Of a DNA stretch of 64,000 nucleotides, positions 15,489 through 27,119 are shown piece after piece (position 1 is the stretch's first letter; each line of letters opens with the position of its first letter). Source of the stretch: Perca fluviatilis (taxonomy: Eukaryota > Chordata > Actinopteri > Perciformes > Percidae); contig NC_053134.1 in NCBI RefSeq assembly GCF_010015445.1, positions 17,810,629 through 17,874,628 on the forward strand. The letters are read 5' to 3'. Below the pieces are notes generated by a model that worked only from the letters and a program-made list of their open reading frames with translations, was not told the origin of the DNA and did no database searches. A program made the position numbers and the translations under genes.

Positions 15489-15588
15489 TTCATTATTATA
15501 CTATTCTTTTGCTTCCTTCCTATTTTATTTGCTATTTCGATTTATACTATTTATCCACTATTCCATAACTATTTCCTTCTACTACTAT
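15489..15588 (+). repeat. Degenerate interruption of the array
   Basis: About 100 bases in which the 36-bp periodicity is lost. The sequence stays T/C-rich on the + strand (CTTTTGCTTCCTTCC, TTTATTTGCTATTTC) and short pieces such as TATACTAT survive. Regular monomers resume at about 15589. It separates the middle part of the array from the cleaner right-hand part, whose monomers differ (more GGCTTTTTTATCAC and TTTTTTCGAC), so it may mark an old domain boundary. Confidence 0.7.
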
Positions 15589-18500
15589 GGCTTTTTCATC
15601 AATTCATTCAACATACTATACTATGGCTTTTTCATCAATTCATTCAACATACTATACTATGCCGTTGTTATAACTGTTTTAGACATACTATTCTATGGCG
15701 TTTTTATCACTTTATTCGACATACTATACTATGGTGTTTTATCACTGTTTTAGACATACTATACTATAGCTTTTTTATCACTTTATTCGACATACTATAC
15801 TATGGCGTTTTTTTTCACTTTTTTCGACATACTATACTATGGCTGTTTTAACACTTTATTCGACATACTATACTATGACGTTTTTATCACGGTTTTCAAC
15901 ATACTATACTATGGCGTTTATTTTCACGTTTTTCGACATACTATAGAATGGCGTTTTTATAACTTTGGTCGACATACTATACTATGGCTTTTTTATCACT
16001 GTTTTCGACATACTATACTATGGATTTTTTAATCAATGTTTTCGACATACTATACTATGGCTTTTTCATCACTTTATTCGACATACTATACTATGGCTTT
16101 TTTATCACTTTTTTTGAGCTATACTATGGCTTTTTTGTCATTCATTCAAACTATGTTTTTATACATTCACATACTATCGCTTTATCACGTTCAACTACTA
16201 TGGCTTCGTTTTCGACATACTATACTATGGCGTTTTTATCACTGTTTTCGACATATACTATGGCTGTTTTACACTTCATTCGACATACTATACTATGGCT
16301 TTTTCATCACTTTATTCGACATATTATACTATGGCTTTTTAATCAATTCATTCAACATACTATACTATGGCTTTTTCATCACTGTTTTCGACATACTATA
16401 CTATGGCTTTTTCATCACTTTATTCGACATACTATACTATGGCTTTTTTATCACTTTTTTCAACATACTATACTATGGGTTTTTTATCACTTTTTTCAAC
16501 ATACTATACTATGGCTTTATTCGAGATACTATACTATGGTTTTTTTATCACTGTATTCGACATACTATACTATGGCTTTTTTTTCACTTTTTTCGACATA
16601 CTATACTATGGCTTTTTCATCACATTATTCTACATACTATACTATGGCTTTTTTCGACATACTTTTTTTACGTTTTTATCATTGTTTTCTACATTCTATA
16701 CTTTTGATGTTTTATCAGTTTTTTCGACATACTATACTATGGTGTTTTTATCACTGTATTCGACATACTATAGTATGGCTTTTTTATCACTGTTTTCGAC
16801 ATACTATACTATGGTTTTTTTATCACCTTTTTCGACATACTATGGTGTTTTTATCACTGTATTCTACACACTATACTATGGCGTTTTTATCACTTTTTTC
16901 GGCATACTATACTATGGCTGTTTTATCAATTTTTTCGGCATACTATACTATGGCTTTTTAATCACTTTATTCGACATACTATACTATTTTTATTACTATA
17001 TTCGACATACTATACTATGGCTTTTAATCACTTTATTCACATAACTATATGATTTACATATATACGCTTTTACACTATTGCCAAATTTACTCGACATATT
17101 ATACTAGGTTTTACTTTCAACATACCATACCATGGTTTTTACACAAATATTTCTACTTTTATCACTTTTTCGACATACTATACTATGGCTTTTTTATCAC
17201 CTTTATTCGACATGCTATACATTTATCAATTTTTTCTACATCCTATACTATGGCTTTTATCACGCTCGACTTACAATACTATGGCTTTTTTATCACTGTT
17301 TTCGACATACAATACTATGGTGTTTTTATCACTGTTTTCGACATACTATACTATGGCGTTTTTATCACTGTTTTCGACATACTATACTATGGTTTTTTTG
17401 GACATACTATACTATGGCTTTTTCATCACTTTATTCGACATACTATACTATGGCGTTTTAACAAAATTCATTCAACATACTATACTATGGGTTTTTTATC
17501 ACTTTTTTTAACATACTATACTATGGCTTTCTTCGACATACTATACTATAGCTTTTTTATCACTGTATTCGACATACTATACTATGGCGTTTTTATCACT
17601 GTTTTCGACATACTATACTATGGCTTTTTCATCACTTTATTCTACATACTATATTATGGGTTTTTTATCACTTTTTTCAACACACTATACTATGGGTTTT
17701 TTATCACTTTTTTCGACATACTATACTATGGTGTTTTCATCACTGTTTTCTACATTCTATTCTTTTGCTGTTTTATCAGTTTTTTCGACATACTATACTA
17801 TGGTCTTTTCTTCACTGTTTTCGAAATACTATACTATGGCTTTTTATTACTGTTTTCGACATACTATACTATGGCGTTTGTATCACTGTATTCGACATAC
17901 TATACTATGGCTTTTTTATCACTGTTTTCGACATACTATACTATGGTTTTTTCATCACCTTTTTCGACATACTATGGCGTTTTTATCACTGTATTCCACA
18001 TACTATACTATGGCGTTTTTATCACTGTTTTCGACATACTATACTATGGGTTTTTCATCACTTTATTCGACATAGTATACTATGGGTTTTTTATCACTTT
18101 TTTCGACGTGCTATACTATTGCTTTGTTATCACTTTTTTCGACATACTATACTATGGCTTTTTTATCACTGTACTCGACATACTATACTATGGCGTTTTT
18201 ATCACTGTTTTCGTCATACTATCCTTTGGCGTTTTTATCACTTTTTTTGACATACTATACTATGGCTTTTTTATAACTTTTGTCTACATACTATACTATG
18301 GCTTTTTTATCAATTCATTCGACATACTATACTATGGCTTTTTTATCAATTCATTCGACATACTATACTAAGGCTTTTTTATCACTTTTTTCGACATACT
18401 ATACTATGGTGTTTTTATCATTGTTTTCAACATACTATACTATGGTTTTTTTTATCACTTTTTTCGACATACTATACTATGGCTTTTTATTACTTTTTTT

Positions 18501-19338
18501 TTTACATACTATACTATGGCTTTTTTCAACATACTATATTATGGCTTTTTCATCACTTTTTTCGACATACTATACTATGCCGTTTTTATCACTTTTTTCT
18601 ACATCCATACTATGGCTCTTTTATCACTTTTTTCTACATACTATACTATGGCTTTTTTCGACATACTATATTATGGCTTTTTCATCACTTTTTTCGACAT
18701 ACTTGCTATGTCTTTTTTCGACATACTATACTAAGGTTTTTTATCACTGTTTTCGACATACTATACTATGGGTGTTTTATCACTTTTTTCAACATTGGGC
18801 TGTTTTATCACTGTTTTCAACATACTATGCTATGGCTGTTTTATCAGTTTTTTCGACATACTATAATATGGCTTTTTTCGATATACTATACTATGGCTTT
18901 TCATCACTTTTCTCGACATACTGTACTATGGCTTTTTTCGACATACTATACTATGACTTTTTTATCACTTCATCTGACATACTATATTTATATTTATCAG
19001 TTTTTTCGACATACTATACTATGGCTTTTTTGACTATGGCTTTTTTTCAGCACTTTCAAAATGCTATGCTATGGCTTTTTTCGACATGCTATACCTTGAC
19101 GTTTTTATGATTTTTCTCGATATAGTATGCTATTGCTTTTTTTCACTTTTTCGACATACTATTCTATGTCTTTTTTCAACATATTATAACATGTCTTATT
19201 TCGTCATACTATGGCTTTTTTTAATCACTTTTTTGACATACTATACTATGGCTTTTTTTAACATACTATAATATGTCTTCTTTCACTTTTTTGACATACT
19301 TATACTATGTCTTTTTATCACTTTTTCGACATTCTATA
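15589..19338 (+). repeat. Right array domain, cleaner monomers, period about 1.06 kb
   Basis: Monomers here are more uniform and carry few indels. TTATCAGTTTTTTCGACATA occurs at 16712, 17773 and 18841 (gaps 1061 and 1068), and the adjacent CTACATTCTAT variant at 16689 and 17750 (gap 1061). A shortened stretch CACCTTTTTCGACATACTATGG lies at 16824 and 17956. This indicates about 29-30 monomers per larger unit. A 24-bp monomer lacking the ATCAC-containing third (GGCTTTTTTCGACATAC) recurs, for example at about 16647, 17397, 17527, 18521 and 18653. Periodicity frays near 17040-17150 and over the last 400 bases, as expected at an array edge. Confidence 0.85.
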
Positions 19339-20575
19339 GTGATTTTCTAGATCAGGGCCCACTGCAGATGTAGACCTCTAAAGATATTTTTCTGGCAGAG
19401 TAACTTACCTTGGATGACATTTTCTTGATACCTTGTACAGAAACATGTAACGTGCAAACTCGTTTTGTCCAGGTGTCTTTCATGATATGCTGGGATTGGC
19501 TGAAGTCCGTTGTAACCTTTAAAAGATGAGCCATAGGTCTTTTCTGCTTTTTGTTAAGGCACATTTTGTGATACCGAAAAAATATTTAACTCAACCTAAA
19601 TGAGTAATCTGTCTATGCACGGCTAAAAACCAGACTATTTTAGGTGGCTTCCTTGCATGAAGTGAAAATTACAACAACAACTCTTGGCATGTTAAAAGAT
19701 TAGCAAGTCCGAGCTAGTTGTATGGAGATCGCACAACATATGATATTCCTTCATGTTCTGTTTTATGGGACCACCAGTTATGTCTCATGGATTCATGTTT
19801 GAAAAAGATATTGGGCATTAGACATCTTGTTCCCATAACAAAATGTTTAACTTTAATGGAGATTAATTTAACTCCCCTGTGGACACTTTGTCACTTTCCT
19901 TGTGAGAGAACACAGTCATTAAAAGTAAAACTAGAAAAAGCCTTAGATTAACTTGAACAATAAGACGATCTAAATTTGCAGGGCACATTTCTTTTTATGT
20001 ATTTAATTTATTCTTAAAATATTTCATGATAGAAAATGTATGTAACTGACTCTAATACTGCAATGCTTCCTCTGCTTTCTTTCTCTCCTTGTTGTATTCG
20101 TCTCTGTCAGAGAGAGGCCAGATTTGTGCGAGAACAAACACAAGCACAAAAATAAATTAAGAGATCAAAACCCATAGAGAGGAAATGAGTCAGTATTCCA
20201 CACCGTGTACAATACAATATCATAGCAAATTAGCAGATTTCAATGGCTTCCACTGACTACCATAGATTTACAATGTTCAGTTGGCTGCAGATCAGTCCTC
20301 AATAAATTGTGTCACTTTCCTTTTTTTCATTAATGGTTCTAATAGACAGTGACTTGTAGATGACCATGAAAAGAAAGCAGCTACTGAGGTGTGAACAGAA
20401 AACCTGGGACTACGAGCCAGCAGTAATGAGAACAACAGCATTTGTTCACATCCTACTAAACTGCCATTGTGACCACATTTTAAGTCCAATAAGCTTCTCT
20501 ACAAAGGTACAACATATAAAACTGTTAAATATATAACTTTTTAGGGCCTTTCAAAATACATTTAATGACATTTCT
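19339..20575. other. Unique AT-rich sequence next to the array; no gene supported
   Basis: No repeat family or coding similarity recognised. On the minus strand there is a good splice-donor match (CCAAGGTAAGTTA, exon side ending at about 19409) preceded by an open stretch of about 50 codons from 19564, but the peptide is not recognised and no matching acceptor is evident. It is recorded as a possibility only. Confidence 0.5.
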
Positions 20576-20700
20576 TTACTCCTTTTCAGACTCAATAGCA
20601 TTCATACTCTGTAGATATTCATCATCTCTTTGATATGATTTGCGCTCCTGGTCCGTGACCAACTTGACAATGCCTCTGCAAGCTTTCCCAACAGTAGCTA
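20576..20700 (-). CDS. Candidate 3'-terminal coding exon, unidentified
   Basis: On the minus strand a splice-acceptor-like TTTGCATTTTTCAG (AG at 20702-20701) is followed by 125 bases open in one frame to a TAA at 20578-20576. Read with two bases completing a split first codon, it encodes about 40 residues beginning VATVGKACRGIVKLV and ending in a charged tail with NAIESEKE. The composition (balanced, K/E/D-rich, no low complexity) and the stop placed just before an AT-rich stretch look like a genuine last exon. I do not recognise the protein and found no convincing upstream exon with a compatible donor phase within 1 kb. It could equally be an isolated exon remnant or chance. Confidence 0.35.
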
Positions 20701-21784
20701 CTGAAAAATGCAAATCAGATTTTTTTTTTCATACACAGTTATACATATGTAGTACCTATATCTCCAGTTCCAAAATACAGTGATGGGCTTAGTCTGAGAA
20801 AAAAATGTCTGGAAAGTTTTAAAAGTACTACGGTACATGTGCCACCGGACGGCAGGTTCGGTTTGCGTCGGTCCACGGGTGCACCATGTCTCTGTGGGGG
20901 CAGTCGTTGGTCGGTGGCGACACAAACGGCAAGTTCACAGTCTCTGTGTGTCTTTACCACATGGTCCACTCCGTCATTATGATCGTATTTGTTGTTTTGC
21001 TCTTTGGTCTATAAAAATATGGGAGGTTTACTCCAGCAGAAGGCCTATTCACAGCAGAGAGCGCTCAGTTAATTTTTTTAACAGCCTCATAAAGTGGTCC
21101 GCGAAGCAACAGCGTCCGGTCTGTAATGATCCCGTCTTTGCTCTGGAATTCCTGCTCTAGAGGCTAGGAGAGAGGTGTTGGAAAATCCTGTATTCAAAGC
21201 AGTTAGCCGTTTCAAACACAGTACTTCCGATGCGGCAAAAACCATTCATGGGATTTTTTAAAGAGTCCGATCCTCTGTGGCACGAGCAGGATAGTGAAGA
21301 GGAGGTGATCGCAACATTTTGACCCAACGACAGATAGCAGGAGGGAGCAGTCACAAATCCGGAGGGGCCAGTCACAGGAAATGGAAAGTGTTTTACAGCG
21401 AGTAGTTGTCCAGTGTCCAGGAGAAAGCTTGCTCCCTCAAACAGTCGCTCCCTGGTTTTCCGGTCTCTGGCTGTGTTATGAGACCTGTGAATCAACAAAA
21501 ACACAGCAAACACGAGATGATTGTTTTAGCACAAAGTCATTGTCACAGTCTTCTTAGCTCGTAAAAGAAGTTAAATCATTTCTGAAGGTGTACATGAAAA
21601 TGTAAGATGACATTTTCTTTCTCCTGCCTATAAATTGAGCAATTTATATGATAATATGATCACGTTCATGTTCTGTAATCTTACATGCAGCAGCTCAGTA
21701 GATCTTTTGTTTGGTCATTCGACATTTAGAATATTATACAATAATTGCACCTGCTCGCTCTCATAAGTATTCTTTCCTTGAGTA
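20701..21784. other. Unique sequence, somewhat CpG-richer; no gene supported
   Basis: Two overlapping minus-strand open frames and one plus-strand frame of 75-118 codons lie here (20698-21513). None has a recognisable domain, and they overlap each other in different frames. A TTGATTCACAG acceptor-like site occurs on the minus strand near 21488. The 20830-21500 stretch has more CpG than its surroundings. I cannot say more. Confidence 0.4.
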
Positions 21785-21965
21785 TTTTCTCAACATTTTG
21801 GGAAATTTTCTTGCTGAGTGTTGGATGAAAGAATTGATACCACTCTCATGTCTGTCTGTTAACTATGAAGCCAGATGACAGTTAGCCTTGACTTAGAAAT
21901 GGTGAAGCAGCTAGCCTGGCTCTGTCCTAAGGTAATAAAATCTAAGGTCTCTGTAGAAAAAACTA
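21785..21965 (+). mobile_element. Dispersed percomorph repeat, diverged copy
   Basis: The order of short blocks (CATTTTGGGAAAT, CTTGCTGAGTGTTGGATG, GATACCACTCTCATGTCTG, AGCTAGCCTGGCTCTGTCC, AAGGTAATAAAATC) matches the fish dispersed repeat whose better copy begins at 63228 in this window. This copy has lost the AGCATAAAGACTGG segment. The class of the repeat (SINE or non-autonomous DNA element) is not settled by what is visible. Confidence 0.65.
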
Positions 21966-23264
21966 AGTGCTGCCTTTAACTGTTTCTAGGGCTGGCAAAA
22001 TTGGGCAAAAATGACAGTTGAATATTCCTTCTAAAAAACGTATAGGTTTGAATATCTATTTTTGCACATTATGTCCACAAGAGGGCAAACAGATACGACA
22101 GACATACCAAGTTGTATAGGTATGTTTATTTCAGCATAAACGTGTATTTTAAAAGGAACTACACACCTACACCAACAAAAAACAATATTGTCCTAAACCG
22201 TAAAACTTAATTTAGAGACGGTAGACCTCTCTCTAGAGCGTGCAAGAGGCAGGACATGACATGAATCACAGGGCGGGGTTCCTAATTTGGTGATAAGCAA
22301 CAAAGTCATTTTGGCGTCAGCCCTGACTGAAAGAAGTTCCCGAAACTTGTCGCCTCTCCAGTTAGACATTTTGTAAGGAGCAGCGGCCCAGGTGAGAATG
22401 CACGAGTCAGACAGGTGCGGTAGTTCCATGTTGCTGTTTTTTACAATTTGAATATGAATATTTGTTGAATTCTTTTGCTGGCTATAGCTTCATATTTAAC
22501 AGACTGATAATAATATCAATCTTCTATTCTTTCTCTCGGCAAGAGAGCAAATTTCAAAGCAAAATGTTGAACAATTCTTTTAAAAGAAAGAAAAACTACT
22601 ATTAATGGGAGAATCATTGCATATACTGTGTGTTGCTATAAGCCTTGTGTATACCCATTCCTCCTTACCAAATGGAGGTGTTAATTACAGCACTCGTAAT
22701 ACAGAATCGTTAAAAAACAAACAAAAAAACTCAACAGCTTACTCTCTGTCAAATCGAATGTTGTGTCTCGCATTGCACAGGCTGAGAAACAATAAATCTA
22801 CCAACAGAAAGACACATTTGGAAGCCTCCTCGCCATCTGGCCCCCGCCAGTCACACAGCCAACTTGATAGAGGCGCCGATGCCTTCCAAGACTGCTGAAG
22901 TTTAATTCATAATAATGAACTCTTCATGATTTCACAAATTGGCATGAAAGGGGCAGGTGCTGGATGGAGTACTAGCATGTATCACAGATGACAATGTCTG
23001 ATGCTTTGGGAATAATAAACATCTCAATGTGCTCGGGGCTTAATAGAGAATGTCATGGTTTTGTTGGAACTGGGGCATGAAATGACCCAGAGGTATAACA
23101 GCTTAAAGCAGGGGCATGACTGTGCTAAGTGCTCGACTGTGACCGCAGCCCAAACAGGTGTTTAATCCCAGTGTAAACACACTTCCTTATCTTGATGCCT
23201 ACTAGTGGGCACATTGAGATTACAGCAGCACCGAATGGTCAAGGCATCACTGCTCAGTAACGTT
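21966..23264. other. Intergenic sequence with an ORF remnant
   Basis: Apart from the Myb/SANT-like remnant entered separately, this stretch holds the short phrase ATGTCCACAAGAGGGC (22071-22086), a motif common in fish repeats, and AT-rich unique sequence. No other coding or RNA feature seen. Confidence 0.45.
22193..22429 (-). pseudogene. Remnant of a Myb/SANT-like (transposon-associated) ORF
   Basis: A minus-strand frame of 78 codons contains MSNWRGDKFRELLSVRADAK. The pattern W-x-x-x-x-x-RELL-x-VR-x-D-A resembles the start of the Myb/SANT-like DNA-binding domain found in Harbinger-type transposon proteins and their many fish relatives, where the helix continues with a GTxxD/Y stretch and an RT..QV..K segment. 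Here the similarity stops after about 20 residues and the rest looks random, so only one helix is left. I read this as a decayed fragment; chance similarity is possible because the matched part is short. Confidence 0.35.
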
Positions 23265-23272
23265 GTAGAAAT

Positions 23273-23639
23273 TAGGGCTGCACGATGAAAGGAAAATGTG
23301 CAATATTAATTGCGATAAATAAACAGATATTAAAGTGTACTGAGGTTTGCCTTTCTGCTGCTCAGTATTCTGCTAAAATACAACAAATGGCTTGTCAAAT
23401 TTAAAACAATTGAAAGGAAATCATTTCCAACATTTTATTGAACATATTGAACATTGATTTGAATCGAAAAGGCACCACTAAAAAAACAATAAAGTGCAGT
23501 TTTCTATTGATATTTTCTTTCAACTAACACAAAAACTGGGAGTGTATTCCGCAATATGTCGAAGCCTTTCACGGTATGTATATTGTGCCAGGTGATATCG
23601 CAATGGCGACAAAAAAACGATATATTGTGTGCCGCCCTA
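23273..23639. mobile_element. hAT-type MITE with 8-bp target duplication
   Basis: The element starts TAGGGCTGCACGAT and ends ATTGTGTGCCGCCCTA; the reverse complement of the end is TAGGGCGGCACACAAT, giving imperfect terminal inverted repeats of about 14-16 bp. The flanks are GTAGAAAT (23265-23272) and GAAGAAAT (23640-23647), an 8-bp direct repeat with one mismatch, which is the duplication length of hAT elements. The interior (367 bp in all) is AT-rich with no transposase frame, so it is non-autonomous. The GGGCTGCACGAT terminus is familiar from fish hAT MITEs. Confidence 0.85.
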
Positions 23640-23647
23640 GAAGAAAT

Positions 23648-26600
23648 GTTGAGAGGAATGGAATGCAAATTAATTTAAATAGAAGCCTAGGCATAGAGAC
23701 AGTCTTGTTTTATGTAAGTCAGTGTCTACCATGGTCATTTTGTTATATTCTCTCTATGTTCCTTTCCCTTTTTCTCACACCCACACTGTGGCAAATGGTT
23801 CCCCATAAATCTCACACACAAATCTCATCTCAGGGAAATGCAAGCCTTCTATTAAAAAGAGGAACGAATGTCAGATGAATATGAGATGAATTTGCCCTAT
23901 GAATAAAATTCACAGTCCCTAGGTGATTATTTCCTCGGGTTTATCAGGAAACGGCCACATTACTCTATTTTATATCTTATAACAGCGAGAGAATATTTTT
24001 ACATTCTTGCGACATAGGAATGCAGAGTTGAGCGAAATGTGACGCAGCGACCGTCCGGCTGTTGAACACATAGACAAACTGTGAGTACAGTGGGGTCTGG
24101 CTATCCAAACAAGACCGGAAGAGAATTCGACTTTGAGAGTAAGACTGATAACTGCTGCAGGTGTCATAGTAACAGAAGGGGACAGAATCCATCTGTGTCA
24201 ATGTCCAATTTGTGCAATCTTCTCTTGTTTTGGAGCTGGTAGGCAATCCACTCAATACATATTAATACGTACCCAGCAGCATTCTATCGAGGACAAGGAA
24301 AGCATTAAACGTTAGATTTCAGGGGCGGTACTTAGAGCTTCCTGTCTCCGGGAACAGCTGAAATGCTCCGATGTATACATGAGCATGCATTTGTGCTGGC
24401 TTTATATGCATTTTGCAAGTGCATGCAGCCACATCTGTTGGGAGCTAAAGGAAATTATACACAATACATATGGAGTCGCTCTCCGCCTGGGAGTTAAAGG
24501 GAATGCAACGGAACACATGGCCCCGGCTTGACATTTCCTCTCTGCGTGAACTCTCCCTGACTCCCTTCAAAATGTCACAGCGCTGTGACCCACAGTGAAC
24601 GTGTGAATGGGCATGCATGAGGGAAAAACTATCTGCGTTGCCTTTCCACACTCTTTTGGGATGTAAATAATGCTGAATCTCAGGACTATGTTGATGTATG
24701 ATTGAATTGGATGATTTTGTACAATCGCCAGAAGCCATGCTACACCCTGAAGAAGGCGAGGCGGTGCCGAAACATCAGCTAATGGAAACGTCTTTTCTGC
24801 TCATCAACTACTTGTTTCTAATACCTGATCCTGCCCTCGCTGTTTTATGTTAAGCCCCGCGCAGCCGAGCACGCTTCCGTTTGGATCGGAGCACGGAAGC
24901 TGCACAATAGCCCGCTCGATGAATATTCATAAGTGAACTTGTAGGTTAGAAATGATCCACAGGTTAATAAGGGATGGGAAATCGCTAATTACATGCTGTG
25001 AAGTCGTATAATGCCTGAAGCAGACGCTGAGATCAAAATACACGAACATGTATGCACGGGCCTCCAGACACGAGGCCCCATTCCACATTAAGAGAGAGTT
25101 CAAAGCTATCTGGGGTGTTATGTCATTATCAACCATTTCATACTGCATTTCTTTTGAACATCAAAGCAAACACAGTTCACTATCTGCATTCTACAATATG
25201 ATCAGAACTTGAATGCTCAAGAGGGAACATTAGAACAGATTTCACATCGCGTTTTTACCCGAAAGGAAGAAGTCACTGAAAATGACAGAAAATGTCACGG
25301 ATTCGTTTTAGATACAAACAACTTGATATGGTCACCCATGTCCTTTAATACACTGTAATTTATAGATTATATCTGTTCATGCACTCTAAGCTACTGTATT
25401 GCATGCCACTGCACGACATCAATGATTGCAGGCAATATGGTATTGTTTTCCTTTGTACAGCACATTATGGGATCAAATGTTTAAATTAAATCTTAGATTG
25501 CCTTTTCCGTTAGTAAATAGACAATAATCCTTTATTCGGTGCACTGTGAGAGGATCTGAGTTCACAGCATGCAGTCCACCCCGTGTCTATTTATAGTTTA
25601 AATCTACTAAAGACTTACTGTCTGGCCTGAAAAGCAGCCGGATCAGATTTGTTTCTCGAAAGCGAATCATAACATTGGGCCATAAATGCTGACAATATTG
25701 ACCGAGAGAAGAGCCTGGTTTTTAGAAACTCTATGAGACTGGGCATTTTTATGACTTTGGCCACATCCCTTTTATCGCACTGTACACAAAATTTACTACA
25801 TGCTTACTCTCTGTTTCCCAATGACATGCATTAATATCTGTCTGGCGCCTTGTTTTATTTCAGTGCACAGACGCCATATGACACAATACTTTAAAGACAA
25901 CGTACAAGGCATGCCAATAAAGCAGAGCAAAAACGAGCTGGAAATAAACTGATGGGTTTTACTGGTATTGCAGCACACATGGATTTTCTGTGGTTAAACG
26001 CACACCAGGGACCTGGCGAGCTTATGGAAAAATGAGTAAGCCAAATGAAGGCATCAAACAAGCAGACGGTTGTTTAAATTGTATCGGGATTTATGTGTGT
26101 GCTGTGCTTGCGTTTGTGTCTGCACTTCCTGTTGTTTGCATGTTATGCTAAAGCCGGAGGATAATGCGATGATGTTCATCAGATTCAGAAACTCATTTTA
26201 CCCAGTTTCATCAACCCTGCGGCATAATAAAAATGTATTCTGGACAAACTGCATATAGCAGTGAAGGTGAATAAAATGACTATCACTTACTATTTTTTAA
26301 ATCACAAAACTGAATTTTAAAATAGACAATTGGCTATGAATAACGCTTTCCAGGTGCAAAACTAGCTTCATTATAAGAACTTGAGTCATAATGGGGATGT
26401 GGCTTTCTGTTGTACCTTGCTGCCTCCATGAGGCCCTCGGTGCTCTGTAACTGCTTGTGTTGCTTCCTGCCTTTGCGGGACCAGGGTTTGGGTGGAGTTG
26501 TTGTGATGATGGTGGTGGTAGTGGTGGTAGGGTGGTGTTGGCAGATGGTTTTTGGCTGTCTGTCAAGGGGTCATCAATGCTCTCCATAGTGCAAGAGTGT

Positions 26601-27119
26601 CGAAGGGGACTCTTGTCACGTCATAGAGCCTGGGGGGAGAGAGGGAGAGGGGAAGGCGGCATGGTTATCAAGCTCACAACGAGGATGCAGTGTTTTATTT
26701 TTTACTAGATTTAGACACAGTCACAGCACTACCATCACCATTATCAATTTGCCTCACTAAAGTATCTTGAAAACGTGCCTGCTTGGCTTTCTACAAACCC
26801 GATGAGCTGTGCTGTGCTTGTGTGTCGCAAGGAAACAGTTCTGTACACATTAACTCTAGAAGTGTGGGAGCAAAACAGGGTCTGATTCTGTGTAACAGTA
26901 GCCCATATGGAAGCAAATTACAGAGAGGCCTTGCGTTTTCCCAGTGATTTGTTTTAAAATGGCCATTGACTTGTTAAAGTCAAATAAAAGTGAAATAAAA
27001 TGGCAATACAATAAATCATTAATTCATTAAAAAATCATTATTTAAAAAAGAAATGTAATTTTCTAATACACTTATTGTTAAGCATAATAAACCTCTGTTT
27101 TATAGCCGTGCCAACAGCG
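23648..27119. other. Unique intergenic sequence; nothing coding seen
   Basis: AT-rich sequence without a recognisable gene. A phrase at 24747-24790 (CCTGAAGAAGGCGAGG and CCGAAACATCAGC) resembles a motif shared by several vertebrate retroelement ends, but no element could be delimited. A G/T-rich stretch near 26500-26540 gives low-complexity ORFs on both strands. No RNA gene seen. Confidence 0.5.

Larger units (their letters stand above)
1..19338 (+). repeat. 36-bp satellite/minisatellite array, left end open
   Basis: A single head-to-tail array fills the first 19.3 kb. In clean stretches (for example 12907, 12943, 12979, 13015) CGAC recurs every 36 bases. The monomer is CGACATACTATACTATGG, then GCG or GC plus a T-run, then ATCACT, then TTTATT or GTTTT. 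All monomers seen point the same way; I found no inversion. The + strand monomer has no TAA, TAG or TGA in any frame, while the minus strand has several, so long ORFs appear only on the + strand and show 12-residue repeats such as FDILYYGFFITV, STYYTMAFLSLF and RHTILWLFYHCF, one per frame. I regard these as non-coding. The left boundary lies outside the window; the right boundary is at about 19338, where the last monomer runs into unique sequence. Whether the array is centromeric, subtelomeric or interstitial cannot be told from here. Confidence 0.97.

Noticed and set aside
1..19338. Dozens of long + strand ORFs (up to 440 residues) suggesting a repetitive hydrophobic protein
   Set aside because: They arise in all three frames from a stop-free 36-bp monomer, overlap each other, and have no non-repeat domain, conserved start or splice signals.
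1..19338. CENP-B box within the monomer
   Set aside because: TTCGACATA matches the TTCGNNNNA half of the box, but the required CGGG half is absent (ATAC instead).
1..19338. CRISPR-like array
   Set aside because: No unique spacers between repeats; units are contiguous, and the surrounding sequence is eukaryotic.
20698..20969. Upstream exon for the candidate gene at 20576-20700
   Set aside because: The possible donors give an intron too short (about 45 bases) or an incompatible phase.
24740..24800. Retroelement 3' end (CCTGAAGAAGG and CCGAAACATC)
   Set aside because: The motif is short and no body, tail or duplication could be found around it.
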